Shown here in pieces: positions 38,078 to 50,291 of a stretch of DNA of 64,000 nt (the stretch's first letter is position 1; each line of letters starts with the position of its first letter). The stretch is from positions 84,334-148,333 of the forward strand of contig NW_026251435.1 in the NCBI RefSeq assembly GCF_025118155.1. Reading direction: 5' to 3'. The notes under the pieces were generated by a model, which did not search any database, was not told where the DNA came from, and saw only the letters and a list, made by a program, of their open reading frames with translations. Position numbers and translations under genes: made by a program. The stretch comes from Cokeromyces recurvatus (Eukaryota; Mucoromycota; Mucoromycetes; Mucorales; Mucoraceae).

Positions 38078-40123
38078 ATGGATAACGAACAATCACAAAT
38101 TGCCAAATTAACAGCAAAACCTCGAGTTCATTTTGGTTCATTAGAAGATCAGGAAATTGTTAAAAGAGCTCGTTTAGAAGAAACTCCTGTAAAAAGCAAT
38201 GGCATTGATCTTGATGCTTTGGGTAAAGAAAAAAAAAAAAAAAAAAAAAAAGAGAGAGAGAGAATGAGAGAGAGAGTCGGAAATGTTTACGACTGATTAA
38301 AACTAATACCTTATTAGTTGAAAGTAATGAACCTGCTTATAGTGTCAATGCAGGAGAGGCAGATAGAGAAGCATTAGAAGAATTCGAACGAAGAAAAAGA
38401 GCTTTTCAATTAGCTGTTCCTACAGATGACGGACGTGTTAGACAAAGACTTCGTGAAATCGGTGAGCCTCAATGTCTTTTTGGTGAAGGTGTAAGTGTTT
38501 AAAGCTTTAAATTCTCAATTATTAAAAAAAAATAAAAAATAAAAAAAAAAGCTCACCATTAAAAATATTTTTAAATTAATAGCCTGCTGATCGACGTGAT
38601 CGTTTGAGATATTTACTTTCTAAAATTCAAGGACACCAAGTCGAAAGTGAAGAATCTGAAGTGGAGGATTCTGAAGAGGAAGCTGTAATGTAAATACAGT
38701 TTTAAATAAATATGTATCTAATATTCTATTTTAGGAAGAAGAATTTTTTACCCCAGGATCAATGGAGCTTTTAGAAGCAAGGAAATGGTTAACAAAATAC
38801 TCATTACCTAGGTTTGTGTTAAGAAGTGTAATACAACACCAACTAATATCTATTTTAGAGCAAAAAAAAGAAACGATAGACAGAAAGAAGAACAAAATAT
38901 TCCTTTAGCATTACTAAAAGCCAGTAGACAAGAGTTGCATTCAAAACTTAAGGCATATACAAATTGGTCTTCACAAATTGCTGATGACCGACCAGTTGCT
39001 CAATGTTCTTTTAGTCCTGATTCAAAACTATTAGTGACAGGAGCCTGGTCAGGCCTTTGTAAGATCTGGTCTGTGCCTAACTGTGAATGCTTAATGACAT
39101 TAAGAGGACATAATGATAAAATTGGTGGAGTTGTGTTTCATCCACAAGCAACATTAAGTCAGGAAAAAAATGCACTTAATTTAGCTTCTAGTGGAGCCGA
39201 TGGAGTAATTCAATTATGGAGCTTAGCAAAGTGAGTCAGCACAAATATTGACATTACAATAGAATATTTAATGACCTTTTTTTTTTCTTTTTTTTTACAG
39301 AGAAACACCTTTAGCTAGTTTAAAAGGACATGTTGGACGTGTTGCTCGTATCAATTTTCATCCTTCTGGAAGATATTTAGGTAGTGCAAGTTTTGATGGT
39401 ACTTGGCGTTTATGGGATGTAGAAACAACACAAGAATTATTATTGCAAGAAGGACATTCAAGAGAAGTATATGCTATTTCATTTCAATGCGATGGTAGTT
39501 TAGTAGCAACAGGGTAAAAAATAAATAAATAAATAAATGTATAGTAGCACTTTGCTCATTCTCTTTTTATAGTGGATTAGATGCTATTGGTAGAATTTGG
39601 GACACAAGAACAGGCCGATCTTCGATGACACTTGAGGGACATATGAAGGATATTGTGGGTTTGGATTGGTCACCTAATGGATATCATTTAGCTTCAGCTA
39701 GTGCAGATAATACTGTTAAGATTTGGGACGTACGTACACTACGTAATATATATACCATCTCAGCACATCAATCACTTGTGTCAGATGTCAAATATAGTAA
39801 AGGTGTTCCTAGTGGAAACAATAACAATGCTTCAGATCCTCATAATATTGCAGGCTTATACCTTACTACCTCTGGCTATGATGGTTGTGTTAAGATCTGG
39901 TCAGGTGACGATTTTAAATTAATCAAAAGTTTAGATGGGCATGATGGAAAAGTCATGGGTGTAGATATATCTGATGGTAAGAACATCGTTCCTCTGCTTT
40001 TATTTTCTATTAAACATAATTTTTTAACTTTTTTTTTAAAAAAAAATAGATAACAATTTTATTGCTTCGACTGGTTATGATCGTACATTTAAACTTTGGG
40101 CAGATGAAAATCTTATTATATAA
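38078..40123 (+). CDS. PRP4: U4/U6 snRNP protein Prp4 (PRPF4)
   Basis: Multi-exon gene starting [20 protein letters not shown]. The N-terminal half holds the SFM (splicing factor motif) around [20 protein letters not shown] then [13 protein letters not shown]. It is followed by an acidic [16 protein letters not shown] segment, then seven WD40 repeats with motifs such as [71 protein letters not shown] and [11 protein letters not shown]. Prp4 binds Prp3 and U4/U6 and is needed for tri-snRNP assembly. Intron 1 starts at 38226 with an A-rich then GA-repeat stretch. The stop TAA is at 40121-40123. Confidence 0.95.
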
Positions 40124-40226
40124 ATATTCGTAGTATAATAAAAATTGTTTTATATTGATATAAAAAACTATATTTTCAAGAAGCGCAATAGAAGTTTATT
40201 TCTTTTTCCTTTTTTAAAAAAAAAGC

Positions 40227-40926
40227 ATGGTTGGTAAAAAACGTAATTCTACAACTAAATTAAAGGATAAGCCTACAAAGGCACCAAAAATAGAAGAAAC
40301 TATAAAAGAAGAGGTAAAATATAGCTAATTGTATTTTTTTTTTTCGTTAAACACTAATTTTTTTTTTTTTTTTTTTTGTAGTTTGAACAAGGTAGTTCGA
40401 ATTCAAACAAAATAATGTCAAGATCATTAAGCAAACTTTTTTATTGATAGAAGAAAAACAAAATGAAGGATTATTTGATAATCTTGATGAAGAAATGAAT
40501 CAAGATGAATTAGATGAGCTTCTGAACCAGTTAAAGGAAGAAAATGATTCAGGAGAAGATATATCAACAAAGGGGCAGGATGACAAAGACGACGATGAAG
40601 AAAAGGAGGAAAATATGAAAGAGGATAATCAAGAAGCAACTTTTGAACAATCGAATACATCAAGCAAATTTAGGAATTTTTACATGAATAAAATTACACA
40701 AGCATTTGGATCAGATTTAGATCAAATCAGACAGGTAATAAACGTAATATCCTTTTAGAAATTTTCATATAAATTTCTTCTTTCTTTTTTTTCTCTCTTT
40801 TTTTTTCCTTAGGAGCCAAACTTTAATGGAACACGTTTAAATATATTGATTGATTCGTTAGAAGCTGGTATTGACATATTTTCAAATTTAGAACAGGAAA
40901 TTATTCTTGCAGATGAAGAAAAATAA
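40227..40926 (+). CDS. RSA3: Ribosome assembly protein 3 (Rsa3)
   Basis: Four exons fit the frame: 40227-40313, 40382-40391 (only 10 bases), 40451-40734 and 40813-40926, giving 164 residues. The N-terminus is Lys-rich (MVGKKRNSTTKLKDKP); the middle is acidic; the C-terminal Rsa3 domain reads FRNFYMNKITQAFGSDLDQI, then RQEPNFNGTRLNILIDSLEA and GIDIFSNLEQEI. In yeast Rsa3 is a nucleolar 60S pre-ribosome factor linked to Dbp6. The 10-base exon is required: retaining the second intron creates an in-frame TGA, and skipping the exon breaks the frame. It starts about 100 bp after the PRP4 stop in the same direction. Confidence 0.85.
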
Positions 40927-41228
40927 AAATATAAGCATTATTAATTTATTTTTGGATAATATGTTTTTTTTTCGCTATCTTTGTATTGAAACAAATATCC
41001 TTTCCATGCTTGCTTTAGTTTCTTTTGTATTAAAACAAAGTCGTTTCAATGTTTGTTTTTAATGATCTATGTCTAATGATCTTTAGTTAACAAGAGCATT
41101 TTTTTTTTGAATAATGTGACTTGTTGATACAAACCAGTCACTGCTCACTGAGTACCTTTATCGTTTTTTATTTGTTTTTTTTTGTTTTTTGTTTTTTTTT
41201 TTTCTTCAGATCTTGATTTTTAAACGAC

Positions 41229-41942
41229 ATGTCAACTTACGCTAATAAAGTGTCCAGTCGTAAGGGCAATAACTCAAAAAAGGGACAAGCTCATCAAAAT
41301 ACAACAGCTTGGAAGGCTAACAAAAATTCGAAAAAGACTCGACAAATTGCAGCTTTACCTGTATATGGGCTCTGTCAACGATGTACTGATGTCATTTTGT
41401 GGCGTAAAAAATACAAAAAATATAAACCTCTAACTACAGCTAAAAAATGGTGAGATTATAAAGTTATGATCAAGTATAAGTTTCATCTAATCCTTCTTTT
41501 TTTTTTTTTGTAAAGTACTTCATGTCAAGAAAAGGCTATTAAAGAAGCATATCATGTTTTGTGTGATAATTGCGCTCGTTCAAAAGGTGTATGTGCAAAA
41601 TGTCTAGAGAAGAAGGAAGTCCTTGTAACGTAAGTTTTTTTTTTCTTTTTTTCAAAGTGTTATCATACAATTATTAATTTACAAATGAATAGTAAGGATG
41701 AAATTAAGACCAATGTTGATGAGATTAAGGAAGAACAAGAATTAGAACGAATGCTGAGCAGAATGACGCTTCGTCAAAGACGAAGTTATTTGCGTAAATT
41801 AGAAAGAGGAGACGATGTATCTGGTATTGTACCTAAGGAAGGTGAAAGTGATTTCGACTTTGAGGATAGTGAATTTGAGTTTGACGATGATGAAGATGAT
41901 GAAGATAATGAAGAGAGCAATGACGAAGAAGAAAATAAATAA
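41229..41942 (+). CDS. DUF2039 zinc-ribbon protein (C9orf85-like)
   Basis: Three exons (41229-41449, 41516-41629, 41693-41942) join to 194 residues. The N-terminus is Lys/Asn-rich (KVSSRKGNNSKKGQ). Four CxxC pairs follow: LCQRC, CTSC, CDNC and CAKC, which look like a double zinc-binding unit. Motifs KANKNSKKTRQIAALPVYGL and TLRQRRSYLRKLERGDDV are typical of the DUF2039/C9orf85 family, whose function is unknown. The C-terminus is Asp/Glu-rich. I infer a nuclear or ribosome-related role only weakly, from the basic and acidic ends. Stop TAA at 41940-41942 is followed two bases later by an A32 run. Confidence 0.9.
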
Positions 41943-41943
41943 T

Positions 41944-41944
<1 letters not shown>

Positions 41945-41976
<32 letters not shown>
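41945..41976. repeat. 32-base poly(A) tract just after a stop codon
   Basis: A32 begins two bases after the DUF2039 stop. It could be read as part of a short 3' UTR. The gene keeps two introns, so it is not a processed retrogene. Confidence 0.95.
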
Positions 41977-41979
<3 letters not shown>

Positions 41980-42077
41980 TAGTAAAATGAATTTTATACA
42001 TCATGTAAAATACCCTTTTTAAAAGAATATATATACAAATATAGAAGAAATAAAGTAATAGTTTTTTTTTAATATTT

Positions 42078-43350
42078 TTAAATGAGAAGCTTGAATGGAT
42101 AGCCACCATTCTTAACTCTAAAAAGTGCGAATAAAGCACTAAATATGAAAATAAAGCAAGCCATCCAAATATAGGCACTGATACGTTGAATTTTTTGATC
42201 TTCAATTTGAGGGACTGACTTGATTAAAGCAACCATTGAAAAGGCAAGGATCCCATCTAGATGACAATAATTAATAAATGATATATTCACTTTAAAAAGA
42301 ATGAACTTACAAATGCTGGCTACAATCTGAGGCTCAACACCAAATTGAGAAGAAAAACTGAAAAAAAAAAAAAAAGACGCAAGTTATTTTATATACTTAT
42401 AACTTTTAAAGAGTCCAAATTATTACCCTGATGCAATGTAATTAATTTCACCGTTTCTACCAGGCATCAAATAGGGTGGTGAACGAATCTTATTCCACAT
42501 ATATCCTGAGGTCATAACCAAGATGACCAAAATGGAGATAGCAGCCCATGTATTTCTATGACATATAATAAAAGTGAAATGACGATACATAAGTTTAAGA
42601 GCAGCAGCAGCTCCAATAGCCAAGAAGATCTTAGTAACAAGTTTAAAGTAATTGACAGGTCGAGAAACTGTAACTCTAAGACCAGACTCCTGACTTAAAA
42701 ATTGAGCAAAATTTTCTGCAGAAAATCCACTAAATACATTTTAATATTTGGCATCATTCATAATGTTTTCTTCATGTAATTTACCTTCTCCCCAAGTCAT
42801 ATTTAACATATTCTTTACGTTCTCCAGCTTTTTGAGGAGGGAAATAGAATACATTAGGTGCGGACATAATCTTGAGCTATTATTGTATGTAAAATTAAAT
42901 GATGGTTTCGTTTTTTAAATTGGATGTATTTTCTTACTTTTTGGAAAATAGCTTGTCCATCTTTGAAATCCAAATGTCCAAAAAAGAGATTATTACTATT
43001 TTTATTTTTTTGAAAGCCTTTTGCAACTAAAGCAAATTCAGGATCAAATTCACTTTAACGCGTTCATGAGTATACATATATATCTATATATATAGTCCAA
43101 ACATCTAAATAGAATAAGCTTACCGACAAGGTACACAATTAAATTGAGAATCGAGAGCTGTTAATAAAACAACTAGTCCATAATCACGCTTTCCTTCGGT
43201 AAATCTATCATAAGTATTGGAATTCAAATTGACAATACCATTACCACTTTCAGCAAGTGATATAAGCTTTTCTTTTTTAGGATCTAGTTTTGCTAAAGTA
43301 ATACTAATAAAAAGAACGAATGTTAAGATGAAAGAAATAGGCGTTTTCAT
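42078..43350 (-). CDS. OST3: Oligosaccharyltransferase subunit Ost3/Ost6 (MagT1/TUSC3)
   Basis: Five or more exons encode an ER membrane subunit of the oligosaccharyltransferase. A signal peptide MKTPISFILTFVLFISITLA leads into a luminal thioredoxin-like domain, with the redox motif FNCVPCREF (CxxC) intact. Text such as FFGHLDFKDGQAIFQKLKI and YDLGRRGFSAENFAQFL matches the family. Four hydrophobic segments follow (for example TWAAISILVILVMTSGYMW and GILAFSMVALIKSV), ending NGGYPFKLLI. The subunit holds mixed disulfides with substrates so that nearby Asn sites are glycosylated. Start ATG 43350 is favoured by the leader peptide. Upstream is a large gene desert. Confidence 0.93.
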
Positions 43351-46300
43351 TTCAGATGTATTGATTAAAAAAGATAAATAAATAAACTTAACGTTATAAA
43401 AGTTAATATACAATCTGACTTTTATTTTGTGATACATGCTCTCTGAGTCGCGCTGCTTTATTTTTTTCTATTTCCTAGTTAATAAGTATTTAGTTTAATA
43501 GGTGAGGAGGGTATATTCTCTTTTCAAAAACCTTGATCTATTTTACTCCTGTATTTTATATAGTCTAAAATACATTTTAAACGGTTTTATTTACTATCCA
43601 AATAACACTCTTCAAAAGCTCTTAGATAATCCTTTAGATTTCTTTTGTTGATGAAATATTTAATTGTAACTATTCACGTTCAAGCTTTTGAATAGTAAGA
43701 CTATTTTGAAGCATTCAGTGGAAATTGTACAATTAAGTAAATGATTTATATTAAATACTAGATACAAAGAAAGTACTGGCAACTCAGTTGTTCATAGGAA
43801 GTTTGGAAAACATTGTATTCCGAAATTATATACTTTCTTTGATTAATAAAGATTTTTTTTTTTTATCTAATGTATAAGGATAATATATAATCACTGAATA
43901 TTTAATTGAGAAAAGGAAAGAAAACTTTTAAAATAGACAATGTCTTTCCAATAATCTAAGCTTGATTGTATATAAATCTATATTCTTTTTACTAGTAAGT
44001 AATGATTCATGTAGTAAAATAAAATTTTCTTTAAATATTGTATATGAGATATCAATAGTGAAAGATATAATGTATAACATAATAATGAAAGAGTATCAGA
44101 CAAATAAAGGCTGTCCAGTGATATCTATATATTTGTATATGTATATAGTCACAAATGATCATACAACAAACTCCTTAGTTTCAGTAGCTTTTCTCATCTA
44201 AATGGTAATGCTCGCCTTCTTAATCCAGAGCAGAAAAACAATTGAATGTAATAATGCAGAAATATGCTCAATTAGAAGAGTATTTCTCTTACTGTAAAAC
44301 TTAATTCTTGTCTTCTTTTCCATGCTGTTCGGGGATAACATTACCAGTTTCATTTAAAAGTGGGAACTCAAAAAGGCCTTACTAAGAAACTATGATATTC
44401 ATGGAGAATTTACATTATAGTTAAAGACTGTGTTGTATATGAGCGACACCCATGCCTTTCATAGATAGTTCGAGTTACTTTTCCATAAACATTTAAGATT
44501 TAATAAGTTCTTGTATTATCTTGACAAAAAGTAATGTAGTTTAAAGAAGAAAAAAAAACGTTTACATGTAAGTTTAGTCATATTTTAACTAATAATTGTA
44601 TTTAGTTTCAACATAATAAGCTGGGATATTCTTTCAAGAAACAAAAGTAAAGATTTACAAGTTTTACATTTATTTTGATTTTCAGAAAGAGATAGAAATA
44701 ATCTTCCATTATAAAAGCGAACTAATTAAGGAATAAAGAAAATGTAGTCTATTTGAATTGAAAGAAGAAATAAAATAATCATCAATACTATAGGAAATAG
44801 ACAAGTAGATATAAATTATGTAATTGACGAATCGATTACTAAGCCTTTAATAACAAAGGATATAGAAGACATCCTTTTTTTTTATTAGGAATCGTTATCA
44901 GATCAATCTATACACTTATTATTATTATCAAAGAGATAAATAAATTTAAGTATGTATACCTTATTCGTCTTTATCCTCTACCTGCCTTTCCTGATTATAC
45001 CAAAAGTTAACGAGATAACTTTGGATATAAGTCATTTAGTTCAGAAAAGCTGTTCTCCCACTATATTAGGCAAAAATATAATAAACTGTAAGACACTTTA
45101 GATTACTTTAAAATTTTATTGCTATTATGATCATATACAGTACAAATGTATATATGATCCTGATACTTTATCACACTATACAATGTAATATTGATAATAA
45201 ATCTTTAAAATTCATTCAATAACTCGATAATACATGTTTAGTTAATGAATTAAATATTTTGTTTAATTCATACAAGTTATTTCTTATCGTAAATGTATAC
45301 ATCTTATATATAAAGGGGAAGGACAATTTCTATATTGATATGGGCGATATAAATATATAGTTATTTTAAATAGTATATTTAATATTTCTATAACTAACAC
45401 TATCTATAAACAAATAAAGCAGATTAGTAGTAAATTCCACTTTTTAGGAAAACTAGCAGTAAACTACATTTTGTTTATTATCAGATTCTATTTTATCTTA
45501 AAAGAGTTGAGTTAAAAGTTCTTCTGGGTTTTTAAGACTGTATTCATGTTTATAAAACTGTCCTATTTGAAAAGTAAAAATTAATTGGTAATTCGGTCTT
45601 TATTCGATTTACCTACTTTATGTTTTGTGTATTGTGACATGGATGGAAGTAATATAAATTTCTACTTGAATGATTGATTTAAAGTTTACCCAATTAAAGA
45701 GTCAAATCACATAATGTACTCTTTTTAGGATATTGGAATAACTTTGTATTCATCTATGAGATAAAAATATTTATTAGATACAATTTTTTTTTTTTTTTTT
45801 TAATAAATGTAACAAGTATAATCAGATATATATAGTTTCCGGGAAAAAAAAATAGATAAGAATTTATAAATTTTATAAATGTTAATACTAAACTTAGGTT
45901 TTGTTAATGGGTCATAAAAATGCATATCTTTTGGTACTATTTGCATGTAGTGTTATTTTTATTTTTTATTTTATTTTTTAGTATTCTAGTTTCTACATAA
46001 TTCAATTTTTAGTATTTCATTTAATACTGTATTTCAATATTTATACGTTATAGCTGTTACATGTATGTTACCAGATTCAAGCGCCTCGAGCCAAATATCA
46101 GTAACCTATTCCTGATTCGGATTACCAATTAAAAACTCAAAAAAATAAAATAAACAAGTATTAATAGTTTTCTTTAAAATCTGTATATATTTAAGGATAA
46201 GTTTAAGTCAGTATTCCAGAGGTTGATTGGTATAGCTTTATTGCTTTAGATAGAAGAATGGGCTAATTAACCATTTTACTATATTTATCTGAATTAAGAA

Positions 46301-46401
46301 ATAACAATCAAAAAGGGATAACAACTACTTAGTTGTTAGTGTAACATATTAACTAATAAGAATCACGAGAGATAACGAATATACATCTGTGTATTCATAT
46401 A
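43351..46401. other. 3.0 kb gene-free region
   Basis: AT-rich DNA between the OST3 start and the Tc1/mariner relic. Open frames are short and of low complexity. I saw no transposase, RNA gene or conserved motif. Confidence 0.5.
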
Positions 46402-46447
46402 CAGTGCCCACAGCACTAATTCGCATTGATCCAATAAGTCAATTCAC

Positions 46448-46451
<4 letters not shown>
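46402..46451 (+). repeat. Left terminal inverted repeat of Tc1/mariner relic
   Basis: About 50 bp beginning CAGTGCCCAC and including TTGATCCAATAAGTC-type text, next to TA. It pairs with 48036-48085 with several mismatches. Confidence 0.85.
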
Positions 46452-46488
<37 letters not shown>

Positions 46489-46559
46489 AGAGAGAGAGAA
46501 AAGAAAGGAAAAAAAAGCATAGTTCAATTTGCAAAATTTATAATAAATAGACAATTTAT

Positions 46560-46738
46560 ACTGGCAGTTTATCTAAATAATCTTCAAGTACATTTACAGA
46601 AATTAAACAAATGTTTTCTGGGAACTTGATCGCATGCCTCAGCAATTCTGGTTTTCAAATCCCCTGTATTTCCGAACTGACTTCGTCTCACCTTTACCTT
46701 TTACAACTGTCCAGAACTGCTTATATAGGGTTCAGCTC
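46560..46738 (-). pseudogene. Tc1/mariner transposase C-terminal fragment
   Basis: Read on the minus strand from 46738, the sequence gives ELNPI, then after a one-base shift QFWTVVKGK, then in another frame DLKTRIAEACDQVPRKHLFN and FCKC. This follows the order of the conserved LNPIEqfW motif (containing the third catalytic acidic residue region) and the C-terminal helix of Tc1-like transposases. It is broken by stops and frameshifts. The upstream part of the transposase is missing; a poly-T joint and the inverted arm occur instead. Confidence 0.75.
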
Positions 46739-46749
46739 AAAAAAAAAAA

Positions 46750-47069
46750 GGGAGGGAAGGTAAACATATCCATACTTTTTACTTTCAATCAACCAAGTGA
46801 GCTCACCATCCTTACCGTGGAGAGATGAGTTATCTATAATCTTATAAAAACCCTTAAACTGAGAACATTAATCCGTTTCATCCATGGTTTTTTTTATACT
46901 GAAGCTGGTATAATGACTATTGTTGGTTTCACCCGGTGGTTTCGCTTTCACTGCTATTTGATATATATATACAAGCTATATAGCTTATTCTCTGTTTGTT
47001 ACTTCACTACTTGCTTTGGGCATCTTTTATTTGATAGTGATAATTATTATTCTACAAAACAATTAGTAA
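46750..47069 (+). repeat. Inner inverted arm, left
   Basis: A 320 bp arm starting GGGAGGGAAGGTAAAC; it is the reverse complement of 47691-48010 with almost no differences by eye. Confidence 0.85.
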
Positions 47070-47690
47070 ACCAACATAATTAGTTTTAAAAGGTTTTAGT
47101 GTACAACATTACAATGAGCCTCTAACTATCAATTCAATATCAGGGTTCTCATCTGGTCATTGCTTTATCTAATTACATTAGAACAACAATTAACTATTAT
47201 ACTTACACGCACTTCATTACTACGCTCTCTATATTGCCTCTATTCATAGCGTTTCCATAATAGGTCAATTCACTAATACAATTGCCATTTCTTTTGTTCT
47301 TCACTTGTAACCGCTGCTCATACTCATGTTACCTTCCTTTTTGTTATAAATACTAACCATTTTTCAAGCTACAATAAAACATCACTCTTAACTTTAAAAC
47401 TTTTAACGAACTCAACATTTGACCTCAGAATATATATCATTGACAGGTTCATATTAATTTCTGTACAATACGTTTCTATTTAAGCCACTGATGGCTGGTA
47501 GATTTAGTAATTGTAAACAACACGAATCTAAAGACCCCTCTATATTGTGCTTCTGAGATTACTAAACCTTGAATCGTGGATTTAATACTTTATTGTAAGA
47601 CGCGTATATCATTTATAGCATTGTAATGTGTGCGAATACAACACTTGTGAAAACATTAAGGTTAATCTTTATGTAGTTGATATACTGGGC

Positions 47691-48010
47691 TACTAATTGT
47701 TTTGTAGAATAATAATTATCACTATCAAATAAAAGATGCCCAAAGCAAGTAGTGAAGTAACAAACAGAGAATAAGCTATATAGCTTGTATATATATATCA
47801 AATAGCAGTGAAAGCGAAACCACCGGGTGAAACCAACAATAGTCATTATACCAGCTTCAGTATAAAAAAAAACCATGGATGAAACGGATTAATGTTCTCA
47901 GTTTAAGGGTTTTTATAAGATTATAGATAACTCATCTCTCCACGGTAAGGATGGTGAGCTCACTTGGTTGATTGAAAGTAAAAAGTATGGATATGTTTAC
48001 CTTCCCTCCC
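47691..48010 (-). repeat. Inner inverted arm, right
   Basis: Reverse-complement partner of 46750-47069. It ends GTTTACCTTCCCTCCC, directly followed by T26 and the right terminal repeat. Confidence 0.85.
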
Positions 48011-48035
48011 TTTTTTTTTTTTTTTTTTTTTTTTT

Positions 48036-48085
48036 TGACCTGAATGGACTTATTGGATCAACGGGAATTGGTGCCGTGGGCACTG
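48036..48085 (-). repeat. Right terminal inverted repeat of Tc1/mariner relic
   Basis: About 50 bp ending GGCACTG next to TA; it is the inverted partner of 46402-46451. Confidence 0.85.
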
Positions 48086-49483
48086 TATATATATTTTAGT
48101 TGGCTACATTCTTTTACTACAAGTAAATCAAGTGCGAACAGAAAGATATATCTTTTAGTGTACATTAGAACACGTATTTGTGCATAAATTATTCAAACTA
48201 AATAGTCTCCATTAATTCTAGGTTATTGTGGCTACTAGCTATTTATAATTAGAAGAGGTGCATTTTGATTAATAATCTATTGCACATGATGAATTTGAAT
48301 ATTATAATTTTAAATATGTGGGGGATTTTGATTTAAAGTCTGAAATACCCTTTAATAATAAAGAGGTATATTTTGTTTACGATACTATAAATTGACTTTA
48401 TTTTATTTTATTTTCTATAATTAAGCTGGTTGGTGAACTTTTAGTTTGACAAGCAACCAAATATATATAAGTATATAAAAAGGAAACAAAATCAGGTAGG
48501 GTGTGGGTATTCTACTATTTTAAAGATGTTATGAATAAACAGCTTAATTAACTTGATTATAGATATAAGCTATTAGTGTCAATATATTGCAGAATATATA
48601 CCTTTTTTTTTTTTTTTGCATGCATCAAGTCTACCAATATTGAATAAAAAAACTAATTTACTTGAAATGCTTTAAGAAAATTAATCTGATTTCCAAATCT
48701 AATTCTGTTGTACTACTTTAGCCCTGTTGTGAAATTGTACGTTAAACATTTTGTATAGAAGATAATTCTATTTCTAATTATTTGTCTGGTTTTCTTAACC
48801 TTACATTGTGTAGGATATCTTGTATAGAAAGTAAAACCAAAAAAAAAAAAAAAAAAAAAATACAAGTCTTTAATATTAAAATAAAATTTGAGGAATATAC
48901 AGGCTATACATTATATTTCAGTACGTCTATAATGCAATTAACTTCCTCTGTCTGTCTGCCCTTTTCTTCTCAGCTTCTTTTTTCTTTTGATAGAAGCTTG
49001 ATTTATGTAACATTTGTACGCAAAAGGAAATTATTGTATTTAGTAATCACATTCATATATAAACTTACTGTAATTATGTAAAATAAAGAAGAATTGTATG
49101 CAATATATTACATTTACTTTCCATTCTGACATATCTTGTAATAATAATATAAAGGATAAATTATATCATATAGGAATGCATGAGTAAATGTCAATTATTA
49201 AAGCAGCATGATGAGTACTATTGAATACAAATACAACTATTCTTATTTTAAACCATTTATCCCAAGTTGTTTTTATTAGTATAAAACATAAATTAAGTTG
49301 TAATTATATAACTTTTTGGGAATAATAATATTTTATTACACTTACTAATACAAGCATATAATGTGTTGCTGCTTTATATGAATTATTATATATAGCCTGA
49401 TGTGAAAAAAAAAAAGAATAACTAAAATGGTTAAACACGAGGTGCACAATTTTAGTGCTTCACTGAAATAAGGTTATTTGTTA

Positions 49484-49522
<39 letters not shown>

Positions 49523-50291
49523 TTTATATATTTGGCAAGCAGGGATAATAGAATAAAACATAAAGCAAGGTCTGTGGATAATATAGAATATGACATTATT
49601 TATTAAACAACGGATATAAAGAAGAAGAGCAATTTTATTCAAGTATTTTATGCCTCATCTACTTTTGATGATTATATCATGCTGGTCTGTTCATTCCTTG
49701 AAAGAGTGGCGGCTACTTTAATCGGAGAAAGTGCACTGATAAATTAAAGAAAGTAAGACAAAGTGATTACAGATAAAGAAGGGTTAAAGTGGCACGTTAT
49801 TTATTATTTTCAAAAGAATTATCTTTGATCTATTTTAAAAATAATTAACTATATTTTTTGGTTTTTAAGCTCATGCAACTAAATCTTGTTAGCACACAAT
49901 GTTGCCTTAATATTTAAACTTTTTTTTTGTTTGTCCACCCAATTAAGGATCTTCACCTTCTTTAAATACAGGAATCCTGTCTATCCCCTCTCCCCTTTCT
50001 TGACGTAGTACATTGTATTTCTCTCCCTCCCCCTCTCCCAACTTTATTTTATTTTATTAGCATATATTAAGTTTTTTTTTTTTTCTTTTCTAGTTTATAA
50101 ACTAAATTTTAACTTTTTTTTTTTTTCTTTTCCTTTTCTATTGACTTTATACTTTCTTTTCCTTTATATTCACATTTATTACATATATATATAAATATAT
50201 ATATATTTTATGTATTTTTAATATCTATTTCTTCTTTTTTAAACAAATAATAAGCCTCTTTAATATTATACAACTTTTTTTTTTAAAAAAA
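48086..50291. promoter_or_regulatory. 2.2 kb region upstream of the GATA/PHD gene
   Basis: No gene is seen. A36 lies at 49485-49520. From about 49960 to 50160 the plus strand is strikingly pyrimidine-rich (CCCCTCTCCC and CTCCCTCCCCC-type runs plus T-rich blocks), followed by a TATATA-rich stretch near 50182-50210. This looks like the promoter and 5' leader of the downstream gene. Confidence 0.45.
49485..49520. repeat. 36-base poly(A) tract
   Basis: Uninterrupted A36 in intergenic DNA. Confidence 0.95.

Larger units (their letters stand above)
46402..48085. mobile_element. Decayed Tc1/mariner-type element with palindromic arms
   Basis: The ends are inverted: CAGTGCCCACAGCAC... at 46402 and its partner ending ...GTGGGCACTG at 48085, matching over about 50 bp. 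Both ends are flanked by TA (46400-46401 and 48086-48087), the target duplication of the Tc1/mariner superfamily. Inside the left end is a minus-strand piece of a transposase C-terminus (46560-46738). The interior also carries near-identical inverted arms, 46750-47069 and 47691-48010, around a 620 bp loop. Long homopolymers lie at the joints (A36 at 46450-46485, T26 at 48011-48036). The element is non-autonomous. Confidence 0.85.

Noticed and set aside
41229..41976. Processed retrogene suggested by the A32 run after the DUF2039 stop
   Set aside because: The gene retains two in-frame introns and similar A/T tracts occur throughout non-coding DNA.
41786..42205. 139-codon minus-strand frame over the DUF2039 3' end
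   Set aside because: It is antisense to the acidic tail and the A32 run, and overlaps the real OST3 exon in another frame.
47613..47876. 87-codon open frame on the minus strand of the Tc1 relic
   Set aside because: It lies partly in the inverted arm and partly in the loop, has low complexity and shows no transposase motif.
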